Notes: generated by a model from the letters alone, not told the origin. Positions 17,807 through 27,104 are shown, counted from the stretch's first letter. The stretch is 64,000 nucleotides of DNA from Alphaproteobacteria bacterium (GCA_016124385.1 WGNU01000007.1:151654-215653), one strand, 5' to 3'. A program made the numbers and translations.

Positions 17807-18679
17807 ATGGGTTTCATCTCCATGACGGCAGGGCGCTTCTTCGGTCTCGTGGCGGCCGTGGTGTTCGGGCTTGGCGTGTCGACCGCGCAGGCCGCACTGA
17901 CGGGCGCGTATTACGGTAGCGCCGACAGCGAGGTCGCGCTCTCGCTCGCGCTTCAGGATGACCGGATCCGCGGCGCGTTTCGGGACGCAGACGGTACGGC
18001 CTGGATTCTGAGCGGGCGGCGCTATGGCTCAAGCGCCTACGGCACGCTCACCGATTATTCGGGCGCCGCGTATTTCGTCCTACAGGAGCGGCCTGAAGGG
18101 CTCGTCTTTGCCTTTGTTCCGGCGGGCGCCGGCGGCCAGCCCAATTTCGTGGCCGCGCGACAGATCCCATTGTCGAAATCGGGACCTGATCCGATCACGC
18201 TCCTGCCGGCGGCTCCGCCTCCGCCGGCGGCCGGCCAGACTATCGACCTTCTTGTGTTTCTCGAGTCCTATCCGCATTGGAGCAAGGCCGACGCCGGGCG
18301 GGCGCTGGGCGCCTTGCGCGCGCCGCGGCTGGAGCTGCTGTCGATCTTCAGCGTCCTGCAGACGGATCTCTTTGTCCGGGGTTGCGAGAGCGGCGTGCCG
18401 GCGCCGCCCCCAATCGCCGAGCGTCAGGCACTCAGTTGCTCACAGATTCTCGACAAGGTGGCGGCGGTCGAGGCGGCCGGTCAACGTCCCGCCTTCGAGC
18501 GGGCGGCGGGCGACGACCGTGCGGGGCTCGTCCGGCTGCTGAAATGCGATCGCGGTCTACTGCCGGAAGCCTCCTGCAAGACGGCTGGCGTTGCCACAGC
18601 GGAGGCGCTCAAGAACTGGCAGGATGCGGGCGCGATACTCGACCGTTATTCGGGCCGAGCCGCCCCGGTTGCGCCATAA
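17807..18679 (+). CDS. hypothetical exported protein
   Basis: 290 residues from the ATG at 17807. A signal peptide (hydrophobic core FFGLVAAVVFGLGV, cleavage after AQA) leads to a domain of beta-strands that recalls small extracellular folds (LTGAYYGSADSEVALSLAL ... YFVLQERPEGLVFAFV), a Pro/Ala linker (LLPAAPPPPAAGQ), and a helical C-terminal half with four Cys that may form disulfides. I do not recognise the family. Start could also be the ATG at 17822. It stands between phoX and a YbjN gene on the same strand. Confidence 0.72.
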   Translation: MGFISMTAGRFFGLVAAVVFGLGVSTAQAALTGAYYGSADSEVALSLALQDDRIRGAFRDADGTAWILSGRRYGSSAYGTLTDYSGAAYFVLQERPEGLVFAFVPAGAGGQPNFVAARQIPLSKSGPDPITLLPAAPPPPAAGQTIDLLVFLESYPHWSKADAGRALGALRAPRLELLSIFSVLQTDLFVRGCESGVPAPPPIAERQALSCSQILDKVAAVEAAGQRPAFERAAGDDRAGLVRLLKCDRGLLPEASCKTAGVATAEALKNWQDAGAILDRYSGRAAPVAP

Positions 18680-18815
18680 ATTTGCCCCGATGCGGCGGCA
18701 CATCAAAAATGTGGCCCGGATACATTCTCCCTCTCTTGGCCGGTCCGGGGCACGTCCGCTAACCTTGTGTGTTGCCAAATCCGACAGCGCACCAATCCGG
18801 GGGATACCCTTCCAC

Positions 18816-19304
18816 ATGATCGCCTCCATTACTCGGGCGGCTGCCATCGCCGCTGCCCTCATCCTGACGCCTGCCGCCGCGTCCGCTCAGCAGATCTATG
18901 AATCGGTGACCGGCGATGACCTTGTCGAGATCCTTACCGAGGTCGGTTACACCGCCGAGCTTGGCGTCGACAATGTCGGCGAGCCCATGATCAACGGACA
19001 GATCGAAGGCGTCGCGTACACACTCTTTTTCTATCGCTGCAACGATGAGACGCCGAAGCAGTGCCTCGATCTCCAGTTCAATTCCGAGTTCGCGTTCCAG
19101 AAGCCGGTGACGCTGGAGATGGTCAACGCCTACAACACGAACAACCGGTTCGGGCAGGCCTATATCGACAAGGACGGCCGCACGTCGCTCGACATGAGCG
19201 TGACGGTCCAGGGCGGCCTCACGCGCCAGGCGATCAAAGAGAATATCGACTGGTGGAAGGTGGCGCTCACCTCATTCGAAGAGAAGATCTTCGAGACGCC
19301 TTGA
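18816..19304 (+). CDS. YbjN domain-containing exported protein
   Basis: 162-residue protein with a signal peptide (cleavage after ASA, about residue 24) and a YbjN-like domain: the pattern VTGDDLVEILTEVGY, then GEPMINGQIEGVAYTLFFYRC, LQFNSEF and the segment NAYNTNNRFGQAYIDKDGRTSLDMSV are characteristic. YbjN-type folds resemble type III secretion chaperones, and E. coli YbjN affects motility and stress responses, but exported alphaproteobacterial members have no known role. Two Cys may pair. The ATG at 18816 is chosen because it gives the signal peptide directly; the longer frame starts in unrelated sequence. Confidence 0.8.
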   Translation: MIASITRAAAIAAALILTPAAASAQQIYESVTGDDLVEILTEVGYTAELGVDNVGEPMINGQIEGVAYTLFFYRCNDETPKQCLDLQFNSEFAFQKPVTLEMVNAYNTNNRFGQAYIDKDGRTSLDMSVTVQGGLTRQAIKENIDWWKVALTSFEEKIFETP

Positions 19305-19322
19305 TCCGTAGACTGATCTAAC

Positions 19323-19366
19323 GATCGGGCGGCCGGGAGGGGGCACTCCCTGCCGCCCGATCTTTT
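19323..19366 (+). terminator. Rho-independent terminator after the YbjN gene
   Basis: An 11-bp perfect stem (19323-19333 with 19352-19362) enclosing an 18-base loop is followed by TTTT at 19363-19366. It lies 18 bases after the YbjN stop and abuts the stop of the convergent acyl-CoA dehydrogenase gene at 19368. Confidence 0.8.
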
Positions 19367-19367
19367 C

Positions 19368-20564
19368 TCAGAGCCCCAAGATCTGCTTCGCGATCACGTT
19401 CTTCTGAACTTCCTCGGTTCCGCCTTCGATCGTATTGGCGCGCTGGCGCATGTAGAGCGGCACAGCGCCCTTTGCCCAGGCCGGCCCAATGGGCGGCTCA
19501 TTCCAAGAGGCATCGAGGGCCGCGGGGATCCAAGGATTGCCGTAATAGGCCGCGGCCTCGGCCATAAGCTCGCTCAAGCCTTGACTGATAAACGTTCCCT
19601 TCGACTTGAGGATTGCGCCTCCATTGCCGGCCGTGCCGGAGCGCGCCTCGAACATCACCCGCTGATTGGTGATGCGCAGGGCCTCAAGCTCAACCTCCAG
19701 GGAGGAGAGTTTGCCGCGAAAATCGGGATCATCGATCAGGCGGTTGCCGTAACCGTCGCGCTCTTCCGTTGCGATTCGTTTCAGCTTCGAGACGAGGCGC
19801 GTCGAGGGCGCGATCATCGCGATCAGCGCGCGCTCGTTGCCGAGCAGGAATTTCGCGTAGGTCCAGCCTTTGTTCTCCTCGCCGATCCGATTGGCGACGG
19901 GCACGCGCACGTCTTCGAAGCGGATCTCGTTGAGGATGTGCGCGCCGTCGATCGTGATGATCGGGCGATGCGATACGCCTTTCGAGTGCATGTCGATGAG
20001 GAGGACTGAGATGCCTTCCTGGACGCGGCCATCGCTCGAGGTGCGCACGAGCGCGAACATCCAATCGGCCTCATGACCGAATGAGTTCCAGATCTTCATG
20101 CCGTTGACGACGTAGTCATCGCCGTCCCGAACGGCTTTCGTCTGCAGGCTCGCGAGGTCGGAGCCCGACCCCGGCTCAGAATAGCCTTGGCACCAATAAT
20201 CCTCGCCGTTGCGGGCGCGCGGCAGAAAGCGCTCCTTCTGCTCGGGCGTGCCGAACGCGATGATGACGGGGCCGACCATCTTGGTCGGGAAGGGCGACAT
20301 CGGCGGCGCACCTAGTAGCGCCTGTTCCTCCTCGAAGGCGTAGACCTGCGTCGGGTTCCAGCCGCAGCCGCCATATTCCTTCGGCCAGTGGGGCGCGCCC
20401 CAGCCATGGGCGGCGAGGATCTTGTGCCATTGAACGCCGTCGGCCTTTTTCAGGCGTGCGCCACTTTCAACCTTGGCCTTGAGTTCCTTCGGCAGCAGCC
20501 GTTCGATCGTTTCGTGCACCATGGCGCGAAACGCGATTTCTTCTGCGCTCGATCGCAGGTCCAT
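19368..20564 (-). CDS. acyl-CoA dehydrogenase family protein
   Basis: 398-residue flavoprotein that would introduce a double bond between C2 and C3 of an acyl-CoA, passing electrons to ETF. Visible features are the FAD-contact motif QGYSEPGSGSDLAS (near residue 125), the segment FVNGMKIWNSFGHEADWMFAL, and the C-terminal signature IEGGTEEVQKNVIAKQIL. The start ATG at 20564 has AAGGAGA upstream. The N-terminal half with WPKEYGG is typical of the FadE-like group used for long or branched substrates, including steroid side chains. It has no adjacent ETF gene and is convergent with the YbjN gene. Confidence 0.92.
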   Translation of the reverse strand: MDLRSSAEEIAFRAMVHETIERLLPKELKAKVESGARLKKADGVQWHKILAAHGWGAPHWPKEYGGCGWNPTQVYAFEEEQALLGAPPMSPFPTKMVGPVIIAFGTPEQKERFLPRARNGEDYWCQGYSEPGSGSDLASLQTKAVRDGDDYVVNGMKIWNSFGHEADWMFALVRTSSDGRVQEGISVLLIDMHSKGVSHRPIITIDGAHILNEIRFEDVRVPVANRIGEENKGWTYAKFLLGNERALIAMIAPSTRLVSKLKRIATEERDGYGNRLIDDPDFRGKLSSLEVELEALRITNQRVMFEARSGTAGNGGAILKSKGTFISQGLSELMAEAAAYYGNPWIPAALDASWNEPPIGPAWAKGAVPLYMRQRANTIEGGTEEVQKNVIAKQILGL

Positions 20565-20642
20565 TCGGGGATTCTCCTTCCCTACGCTTGTTCCGTTTGC
20601 CGGAAAGCTTAGGGGAGGCTTGGCGGGCCGCCAAGGGCAGGT

Positions 20643-21230
20643 CTAGAGGGACGCTCGGTCGCCGCGCTGCCACACCCGGCGCATGCGCGCCTCGAGCTCC
20701 GGGCCGAAATTGAACCAGGCCGCCTTGCCACGCGAGGCATCAACCACAAGCAGGCAATCGTTGCGGCCGAAGTACTCGGTCAGCATGTTGCGGATGGCGC
20801 CGGCCGTCTCGCGGGAGGAAACGAGCCAAGTGTGCGGCGACAGCTTGCAGGCCGGGCCGAGGTTCATGATCGTCTGCTCAAGGCGCGTCACGGAACGCGC
20901 GCCCTGGGGATAGATGATGACGAAGTTCGATGATTCGATCTCTTCTTCGCTGCGCGGGTTCTTGCGCGAAACGAGGCCGGCGGGCTGAGCCTCGGCCTGC
21001 GGCGCCGGCTCTTCCTCCCTCAGATGGGGGCTGAGCGCCGCGTCTTCCGCAGCGGTCGTCCATTCGCGCGCGCCTTCGAGAGCGACGATCGAATTGCGCT
21101 GGACGCGTCCTTCGGCCACAAAACTGAGCATCTGCGCGCCCGTGTACGGACCAAAGATGTCGGCCCCGACGCGAACGTACCAGCGCCCGTCCAAACGCGC
21201 CTCAACCGGCGATTTGATCGACTCAATCAT
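20643..21230 (-). CDS. GYF_2 domain-containing protein
   Basis: 195 residues. The N-terminal part (about 10-62) fits the GYF_2 domain: WYVRVGADIFGPYTGAQMLSFVAEGRVQRNSIV, a fold that usually binds proline-rich peptides or sits in front of membrane domains in bacteria. A charged, Pro/Glu/Ala-rich linker follows, then an alpha/beta C-terminal domain (NFVIIYPQGARSVTRLEQTIMNLG ... CLLVVDASRGKAAWFNFGPE) that I do not recognise, though conserved in alphaproteobacteria. No membrane segment. The ATG at 21230 is selected because upstream codons encode unrelated sequence. Transcribed away from the enoyl-CoA hydratase gene. Confidence 0.8.
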   Translation of the reverse strand: MIESIKSPVEARLDGRWYVRVGADIFGPYTGAQMLSFVAEGRVQRNSIVALEGAREWTTAAEDAALSPHLREEEPAPQAEAQPAGLVSRKNPRSEEEIESSNFVIIYPQGARSVTRLEQTIMNLGPACKLSPHTWLVSSRETAGAIRNMLTEYFGRNDCLLVVDASRGKAAWFNFGPELEARMRRVWQRGDRASL

Positions 21231-21388
21231 CCTTTCGCCCCCTGGCGAGAATGGCGTCCGTGTCCCCCTTTGGGCCAGGACGGTAGGGTCGTCGCAAATC
21301 CAGGGCCAGGTGCGCTTGCCTCTCTGCCGCAAGGATGCACAAGTTTGGCCTCACAGCCTTAATCAATGACAAATGGGGGAAATCTCGA

Positions 21389-22171
21389 ATGGCACACGAA
21401 TTCTGCACGACCGAACAGGACGGCCATCTCCTGAAGGTAACGATTAACCGGCCAGAGGTGATGAACGCGCTCCACCCCCCGGCCAATCTCGAACTCGCAC
21501 AGGTGTTCGATAGCTTCGCCAATGACCCGGAGCTGTGGGTCGCGGTCGTGACCGGGGCAGGGGATCGGGCGTTCTCCGCCGGTAACGATCTTAAATTCCA
21601 GGCCTCGGGCCAGCGGGTGAGCATGCCGCCCAGCGGGTTCGCGGGACTGACCTCGCGCTTTGATCTCACCAAGCCCGTCATCGCGGCTGTGAACGGCCTT
21701 GCGATGGGCGGCGGGTTCGAGATCGCGCTCGCCTGCGACATCATCATCGCCGCCGACACCGCAACCTTCGCGCTGCCAGAGCCCAATGTCGGCCTCGCGG
21801 CCCTTGCGGGCGGTCTTCACCGCTTGCCGCGCGAAATCGGCCTCAAGCGCGCGCTCGGCATGATCTTGACCGCGCGGCGCGTGAGTGCGGCGGAGGGGAA
21901 AGAACTCGGCTTCGTCAACGAGGTCGTGCCGGCAGCTGAACTCATGACCGCGGCCAAGCGCTGGGCGGACCTGATCCTCAAGTGCTCGCCGATGTCGATC
22001 CGCGCGTCGAAGGATGCCGTCTATCGCGGGCTCGACGAGCCGACGCTGCGCGCGGCCCTCGAGGGCCAGGCGAAATACCCTGCGGTGACCGCAATGCTCA
22101 AGAGCGAGGATTTGATCGAGGGTCCGCTCGCCTTCGCGCAGAAGCGGCCGCCGAAATGGAAAGGGCGCTAA
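21389..22171 (+). CDS. enoyl-CoA hydratase/isomerase family protein
   Basis: 260-residue crotonase-fold protein. Both catalytic Glu expected for hydratases are seen, one in AMGGGFEIALACD and one in ALPEPNVGL, and the oxyanion-hole segments FSAGNDLK and GLAALAGGLHRLPR are in place, so true hydratase activity on 2-enoyl-CoA is likely. The AL-AGGL sequence is close to the CaiD/carnitinyl-CoA dehydratase-like branch. The ATG at 21389 lies six bases after a GGGGGAAA run. The gene ends with a 4-base overlap with the convergent methyltransferase gene. Confidence 0.9.
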   Translation: MAHEFCTTEQDGHLLKVTINRPEVMNALHPPANLELAQVFDSFANDPELWVAVVTGAGDRAFSAGNDLKFQASGQRVSMPPSGFAGLTSRFDLTKPVIAAVNGLAMGGGFEIALACDIIIAADTATFALPEPNVGLAALAGGLHRLPREIGLKRALGMILTARRVSAAEGKELGFVNEVVPAAELMTAAKRWADLILKCSPMSIRASKDAVYRGLDEPTLRAALEGQAKYPAVTAMLKSEDLIEGPLAFAQKRPPKWKGR

Positions 22172-23382
22172 CGCGGATCGAGCGGTAGCCGCGACGCGCT
22201 GATCGCGGCAAGGCCCATTCCGCTCAGCAACGAGAAGGCTTCGGCAGCGGCATGCGCGTCGCCGAGGCCTGGTGCGATCTCGCCCCAGGGGCGCTGATTG
22301 TCGATCGCGCGGAGGAGCGGGGCGAGCGCTTTCGGCGCGGGAAGGGCGATGCGCGCGCCGCGAAAGCTGCCCGCGAGCTGCTTCGTCTTCTCAACGGCGG
22401 CGGCGAGGGCCGCGCCATTGCCATAGAGCAGGGCGGGGATCGCGTCGTCGTTAAGGATCGCTGGCGTCGGCGGGGGATCGTCCGCGCGGGTGAAGTAGGC
22501 GACGTGGGTCGCCATGTCGCCGGCGAGCCGTTCGGCGAGCGCGTAATGTTCGTTCGGAGCGAGCGCCGCGATCTCGCCGTCATACTCGCGCGTCTTCAGA
22601 TAGGTCTTGGGGTCATAGCGCGCCGCTGGCGCCAGCGCGGCGAGCCGGAGGCCCGCTTGCTCGCCCAAAGCCAAGACCTCCTCGATCTCATAGGCGCGGT
22701 CGCGAGCGTGCAGGAGGAGGTCGAACAAGCCGGCATCGCCCGTCTTGTGGTCGCCGACGAAGGGATTGCGGCGGAACGCGTTGCTCTCTGGAAGCTGGCC
22801 GAGAACGTGACGCGCCCGCGCCAAGCGCCACGCCAGCGGGCGGCCTTCCGGCGCGAGCGCGCGGAGGATCGCCTGCGCGTCATAGACGCCGCGGCGACCG
22901 ATCGCGCCATAGACCATGAGGCCGATTCCGCCTCCGGGTGCGAGCGCCACCGTCAGCGCGCGCAAACCCTCGAGCGGATCGGGCAGATGGTGGATGACCC
23001 CGCAGCAATCGATGTAGTCGAATGGTCCGTAGGCGGATGCCTCCAGGAGCGATGCCGTCTCGAAGCGGATGGCAGCGAGCCCGCGAATGCGGGCGCGCGC
23101 CTCGGCAATGGCGCGGCTGGCGCGCGAGAGATCGAGATAGATGATTGCGGCCGGGCATTTCGCCCACGCGAGCTGCTGGGCGAGCATGATAAGCGCATCG
23201 CCTGTTCCGCCGCCGGCGATCAGCGCGCGAAAGGGGCGCGACCAATCTCGACGCCCCGCGAAGAATATGTGATCGATCTCGGCTAGGTGGCTCGGCGAGC
23301 CGAGACAGAGCCTACGCCGCTCATCGGCCGGGTCGCGGTCCGGGTAGGGGTAGCCTTCATACTGGGCGGCGACGGGATCCAT
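22168..23382 (-). CDS. class I SAM-dependent methyltransferase with C-terminal regulatory domain
   Basis: 404 residues. The N-terminus (EGYPYPDRDPADER) and the SAM-binding motif ALIAGGGTGDALIMLAQQL, the acidic IYLDLSRAS and the IDCCGVIHHLPDP motif define a Rossmann methyltransferase (residues about 1-200). The C-terminal 200 residues resemble the 'methyltransferase regulatory domain' found in large bacterial methyltransferases of unknown target (TREYDGEIAALAPNEHYALAERLAGDMATHVAYFT). Homologues are usually annotated as tRNA or small-molecule methyltransferases without proof. No signal peptide. Stop codons overlap with the enoyl-CoA hydratase gene. Confidence 0.85.
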   Translation of the reverse strand: MDPVAAQYEGYPYPDRDPADERRRLCLGSPSHLAEIDHIFFAGRRDWSRPFRALIAGGGTGDALIMLAQQLAWAKCPAAIIYLDLSRASRAIAEARARIRGLAAIRFETASLLEASAYGPFDYIDCCGVIHHLPDPLEGLRALTVALAPGGGIGLMVYGAIGRRGVYDAQAILRALAPEGRPLAWRLARARHVLGQLPESNAFRRNPFVGDHKTGDAGLFDLLLHARDRAYEIEEVLALGEQAGLRLAALAPAARYDPKTYLKTREYDGEIAALAPNEHYALAERLAGDMATHVAYFTRADDPPPTPAILNDDAIPALLYGNGAALAAAVEKTKQLAGSFRGARIALPAPKALAPLLRAIDNQRPWGEIAPGLGDAHAAAEAFSLLSGMGLAAISASRLPLDPR

Positions 23383-23451
23383 GCCGCCTCATAGCACAAG
23401 CGGCGCAGATCGCTCCGCGCCGCATGGCCAATGGTATCGTGTCAGGATCGG

Positions 23452-24003
23452 CTACTGGACGATGCGCCAGGTGCCGTTCGCGTTGCGGCAGGCCGTGCCC
23501 GTGGCCGTCTCGCGGCGGCCGTCCACGTAGATGGTTTGACGGAACTCGCGGCAATCATCGCCACGGCCGTTCTCGTACCAGCTCGTCGGCGTAACATAGC
23601 CGTAATTGCCGCTGCGCGGGTTGCGCCACTCATATTGGCGCCCGTTGGACCCGTACTGATAGGCGTCGTAGTAAGTGTCCTGCGCATAGGGGCGATCGTC
23701 GCAGCGAATCTGACGCGTCAAATAGTTGCCGGCGAAGCCGCCGATCAGCGCACCAACGACCGTCGCTGCGTCGTTGCCTGAGCCCTTGCCGAACTGGTTG
23801 CCAGTGACGCCCCCGAGGAGCGCGCCGATCGCCGTGCCGATCAAGGCTTCCTTGCCGAATTCATCCTCGCAGCTACTGTCGTAGCCCGCGTAGTAGGGTT
23901 CGCCGTAGCCGTAATAGCCGTCGTCGCGCGCAGACGCCGGTGCGATCGCCGCCGTCAGCGTCATCGCCACGCCTGCCGCAAGGAGCGAGAGGTTTCTCAG
24001 CAT
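23452..24003 (-). CDS. glycine-zipper surface protein (17-kDa antigen-like)
   Basis: 183 residues with a signal peptide (cleavage after ASA, residue 25). The mature protein has a Tyr-rich start, then a glycine-zipper two-helix segment (LIGTAIGALLGGVTGNQFGKGSGNDAATVVGALIGGFAGNYL) of the kind found in Rickettsia 17-kDa antigen and RT0821/Lpp0805 surface proteins, and a C-terminal beta domain (CREFRQTIYVDGRRETATGTACRNANGTWRIV) with two Cys. Such proteins insert in or under the outer membrane. The ATG at 24003 has GGAAGGA upstream. No lipobox Cys is present at the cleavage point, unlike the rickettsial antigen. Confidence 0.85.
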   Translation of the reverse strand: MLRNLSLLAAGVAMTLTAAIAPASARDDGYYGYGEPYYAGYDSSCEDEFGKEALIGTAIGALLGGVTGNQFGKGSGNDAATVVGALIGGFAGNYLTRQIRCDDRPYAQDTYYDAYQYGSNGRQYEWRNPRSGNYGYVTPTSWYENGRGDDCREFRQTIYVDGRRETATGTACRNANGTWRIVQ

Positions 24004-24169
24004 CGGGTCCGTGTCCTTCCCGTGAGCGTGCCCGATCGGAACACGCGCACCGTCCATGGAGTTCCACCGGGGCAATCCCGGTCATCGGCGCAACGGTGTC
24101 TCGCCGGCGCTGAACGTCGCATGAACAAGGTTAAACGGGAAGTGGGGCCGCCCCAAAGAGCGCCTTTCG

Positions 24170-24766
24170 CTAGTGGCGCGTGCGCTCGCCGAGCTGATTG
24201 GCAAGGCTGCCGCGGGTGCGCGGCATGTCAATGAATTCGATCCCGATTCCGTGATCGTGGAGACGCACGACGCGGCCCTTCATTTTGCCCACGTGAACCT
24301 CAGTCCCGATCGCGGGAGCGGGATGGATCTCCAGCGAGACGCCCGACAACGACAGGTCAAGGATCCGGCATTCGATCGTGCGCCCATCGGGGAGGTGCAG
24401 TTGTGTGACCTCGCCGCTTGCCACGCGGTCATGCCGGCGAAGATCTTCACCGCCGAGCTGCTCGCGGTTCGCGGCGACGGTCAGCGCCTCGACAATGCGT
24501 TCGCGCTTCAGCGCTGTTGCGGAAATGAGAACGGCAAAGCCTGCCTCGTGCTGGCGCACGACGCAGCCCTCAACACGGCCGATCTGATCGATGTAGATGA
24601 CGACATTGGCGCCGAGTTCGGGCCGCACGGCACTCTCGATCGCGACGCCCCCGGCGGACATGTCCACCAGTTCACCAGCGTGCTCCGTCCCATCGGGCAG
24701 CAAGAAGCGGGCGCCCAGCCGGACGCTAATGCGGCGGTGGCGCCGTTGATCAGGCATGCGTCCCAT
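24170..24766 (-). CDS. tandem PilZ-domain protein
   Basis: 198-residue cytoplasmic protein with two PilZ-like domains. The first has QRRHRR at about residue 8 and the DxSxxG-type motif VDMSAGGVAIES; the second repeats this with RRHDRVASGEV and LDLSLSGVSLEI. Canonical PilZ domains bind cyclic di-GMP through RxxxR and DxSxxG, and both copies here keep usable versions of each. It may therefore act as a c-di-GMP receptor. The ATG at 24766 follows GGGAGG; the frame extends further upstream to 24991 without domain sequence. No effector domain is fused. The link to the Lap-like locus at 42-51 kb is only by theme. Confidence 0.88.
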   Translation of the reverse strand: MGRMPDQRRHRRISVRLGARFLLPDGTEHAGELVDMSAGGVAIESAVRPELGANVVIYIDQIGRVEGCVVRQHEAGFAVLISATALKRERIVEALTVAANREQLGGEDLRRHDRVASGEVTQLHLPDGRTIECRILDLSLSGVSLEIHPAPAIGTEVHVGKMKGRVVRLHDHGIGIEFIDMPRTRGSLANQLGERTRH

Positions 24767-25005
24767 TGCAATTGCCTCCCGCCGACCTAGCGGCTGATGC
24801 GCAACTTCGACACCTCGCATAGTGTTCCCCGGACCGGCTAAGAATTCGTCACCGACGGAGAATACGCGTGGAAGGGTAAAGATGACGTTGTCTCTTTCAC
24901 GAAGCCCGGTTGCGCGGCTTGGCCCGGGCCTGTACTCGAAAAGGCCAGCTTTTCGGGCCAATTGCCGGGAGCTCGGCCCAGCCTTCGACAAAGAGATCGT
25001 CTTCC

Positions 25006-26658
25006 ATGAAATCGTTCGACTTCATCATCGTTGGCGCGGGAAGCGCGGGGTGCGTTCTCGCCAATCGCCTTTCGGCCGATCCGGCCCATTCCGTCCTGCT
25101 GATTGAGGCAGGGCCGAAGGACAGCTCGATCCTGATCCACATGCCGGCCGGGGTCGCCCGCCTCATCCAAAAAAAGGGTAAGCACAATTGGGGCTTTGAG
25201 ACCGAAGCGAGCGCCAAGCTCCACAACCGCAAAGATTATTGGCCACGCGGGCGCGGCCTCGGCGGATCGTCCTCGATCAACGGGATGGTCTATATCCGCG
25301 GCCACGCGCGAGACTATGACCAGTGGCGGCAACTGGGCCTCGAGGGATGGGCCTATGCCGACGTGCTGCCCTATTTCAAGCGCTCAGAGACGAACGACAA
25401 AGGCGGCGATGATTTCCACGGCGAGGACGGGCTGCTGCAGGTCACGACGCCGGGGCTCGACGCGCCACTGTTCCGGGTGATGGTGGAGGCCGCGCGCGAG
25501 GCCGGGTACCCGTTCACGAACGATTTCAACGGCAGCCAGCAGGAAGGCGTCGGCTATTTCCAGCTGACGACGCGTAACGGGCGCCGGCACAGCACGGCAA
25601 CGGCGTTCCTGAAGCCAGCGATGGAGCGGCCCAACCTGACTGTCGAGGTCGAGGCACACACGACGCGCGTTCTCTTTGAAAAGGACCGCGCCGTCGGCGT
25701 GGAGTATGTGAAGAACGGGCAGGTCGTCCACGCGCGGGCGGAGCGCGAAGTCATCCTATCGGGCGGCGCCATTAACACGCCGCAAGTGCTGCTCCTCTCA
25801 GGTATCGGTAAGGGCGACTATCTGCGGCGCTTCGGCATTCCCGTGGTCGCGGATGTGCCGGGCGTCGGGCAGAACCTTCAGGATCACCTTGACGTCAACG
25901 TTCAATACGAGTGCACGCAACCGGTGACGGCCTATGCGCAGGCATCCAACCCGCTGCGCGCGGCGCTGACGGGGATCGAGTATCTGCTCTTTGGAACTGG
26001 CGCCGGGCGGACGCAGGGACTTGAGGCGGGAGGTTTTCTCAAGACACGGCCGGAGCTCGAAGTCCCAGACGTGCAACTTCACCTCTTCAACGCACCTTTC
26101 TCCGATCACGGGCGCAAGCTCGCCGACCGGCACGGGTTTGGCCTCCATCTCTGCGCGCTCCGGCCAGAGAGCCGCGGCTATGTCGCGCTCAAGTCGAACG
26201 ATCCGATGGTTCCCCCGCTCATCCAGCCCAACTCTCTGGCCTCGGACAACGATCTGCGGACCTTGCGCGAGTCGGTGAAGATCGCCCGCCGGATCGTCGC
26301 GCAGCGCGCCTTCGACCCCTACCGGGGGCCCGAGCTCAACCCCGGCGCACACGTCCAGAGCGACGAGCAGATCGATGATTTTATCCGGCGAACCGCGATC
26401 ACGATCTATCACCCGGTCGGCACGGCCCGGATGGGAACCGACGCCGGGGCGGTGGTCGACGCGCAGCTCCGCGTAAAAGGCGTGATCGGCCTTCGGGTCG
26501 TCGATGCCTCGATCATGCCGACGCTCATCGGCGGGAACACCAATGCGCCCACCATCATGATCGCGGAAAAAGCGAGCGACATGATCCTGGGCCGGCCGCC
26601 TTTACCATCGCAGTCGGTGCGCATCGCCGAGGATTCGGGTGTCGCGAGCGCAGCCTAG
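25006..26658 (+). CDS. GMC family oxidoreductase (choline/alcohol dehydrogenase-like)
   Basis: 550-residue FAD enzyme of the glucose-methanol-choline family. The FAD motif IIVGAGSAGCVLANRL is at the N-terminus from the ATG at 25006, followed by GRGLGGSSSINGM (the second GMC signature region), GGAINTPQVLLLSGIG (signature 2), and the C-terminal HPVGTARMG with the catalytic His and NTNAPTIMIAEKASDMIL closing the flavin site. Members oxidise alcohols to aldehydes or ketones; BetA oxidises choline. No betaine aldehyde dehydrogenase or betI is adjacent, so choline is not supported by context. The upstream part of the frame (24910-25005) is rejected as coding sequence. Confidence 0.92.
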   Translation: MKSFDFIIVGAGSAGCVLANRLSADPAHSVLLIEAGPKDSSILIHMPAGVARLIQKKGKHNWGFETEASAKLHNRKDYWPRGRGLGGSSSINGMVYIRGHARDYDQWRQLGLEGWAYADVLPYFKRSETNDKGGDDFHGEDGLLQVTTPGLDAPLFRVMVEAAREAGYPFTNDFNGSQQEGVGYFQLTTRNGRRHSTATAFLKPAMERPNLTVEVEAHTTRVLFEKDRAVGVEYVKNGQVVHARAEREVILSGGAINTPQVLLLSGIGKGDYLRRFGIPVVADVPGVGQNLQDHLDVNVQYECTQPVTAYAQASNPLRAALTGIEYLLFGTGAGRTQGLEAGGFLKTRPELEVPDVQLHLFNAPFSDHGRKLADRHGFGLHLCALRPESRGYVALKSNDPMVPPLIQPNSLASDNDLRTLRESVKIARRIVAQRAFDPYRGPELNPGAHVQSDEQIDDFIRRTAITIYHPVGTARMGTDAGAVVDAQLRVKGVIGLRVVDASIMPTLIGGNTNAPTIMIAEKASDMILGRPPLPSQSVRIAEDSGVASAA

Positions 26659-26780
26659 TCCCCGTTTGGGGCGCAAAACGGCAATCGGTGGGTCTCTGTC
26701 GCGTCCATGCAACGGAACCGGGCTTCCTGCGAGGGTGTTTTGTCCTTATCGTCGAAGCGCATACGCAGGAGCACATGCCG

Positions 26781-27104
26781 ATGACACGCCGTGGTCGATT
26801 GATAGCAGGACTGGTCCTGGCCGGCGGCCTTTGCGCGCCTGCCGTCGCCGCCGATACGAAGCCCGACGTCCTGCGCATGCCTGCGACCGACCTCATCACG
26901 TTCGAGCGCTGGTGCCTCGATGAGGCCAAGCTCGACGAGGCGCGCTGCACGCAGCGTCGGCCGGACGATGAGGCGGAGTTCGTGGTCTTCCGCAACACGA
27001 TCGAACGTTACGAGGCGCAATTCATCTATCAGCGCCACGCCGATCGCGTGCTGAAATACGAACGCCTGGAAACACAGGACACGCTTGTCCCGCCGCAATA
27101 CTAG
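26781..27104 (+). CDS. hypothetical exported protein
   Basis: 107 residues with a signal peptide (RRGRLIAGLVLAGGLCAPAVAA) and a mature part of about 80 residues, charged and containing two Cys (RWCLDEA and RCTQRR) that probably pair. The ATG at 26781 has AGGAG nine bases upstream; the ATG at 26775 is only three bases from it. I do not recognise the family. It follows the GMC oxidoreductase gene on the same strand by 122 bases and precedes a convergent PAS-protein gene. Confidence 0.7.
   Translation: MTRRGRLIAGLVLAGGLCAPAVAADTKPDVLRMPATDLITFERWCLDEAKLDEARCTQRRPDDEAEFVVFRNTIERYEAQFIYQRHADRVLKYERLETQDTLVPPQY

Noticed and set aside
22252..23286. A 344-codon plus-strand open frame
   Set aside because: Antisense to the methyltransferase at 22168-23382, which has a SAM motif; the antisense protein is Arg/Ala-rich with no motif.
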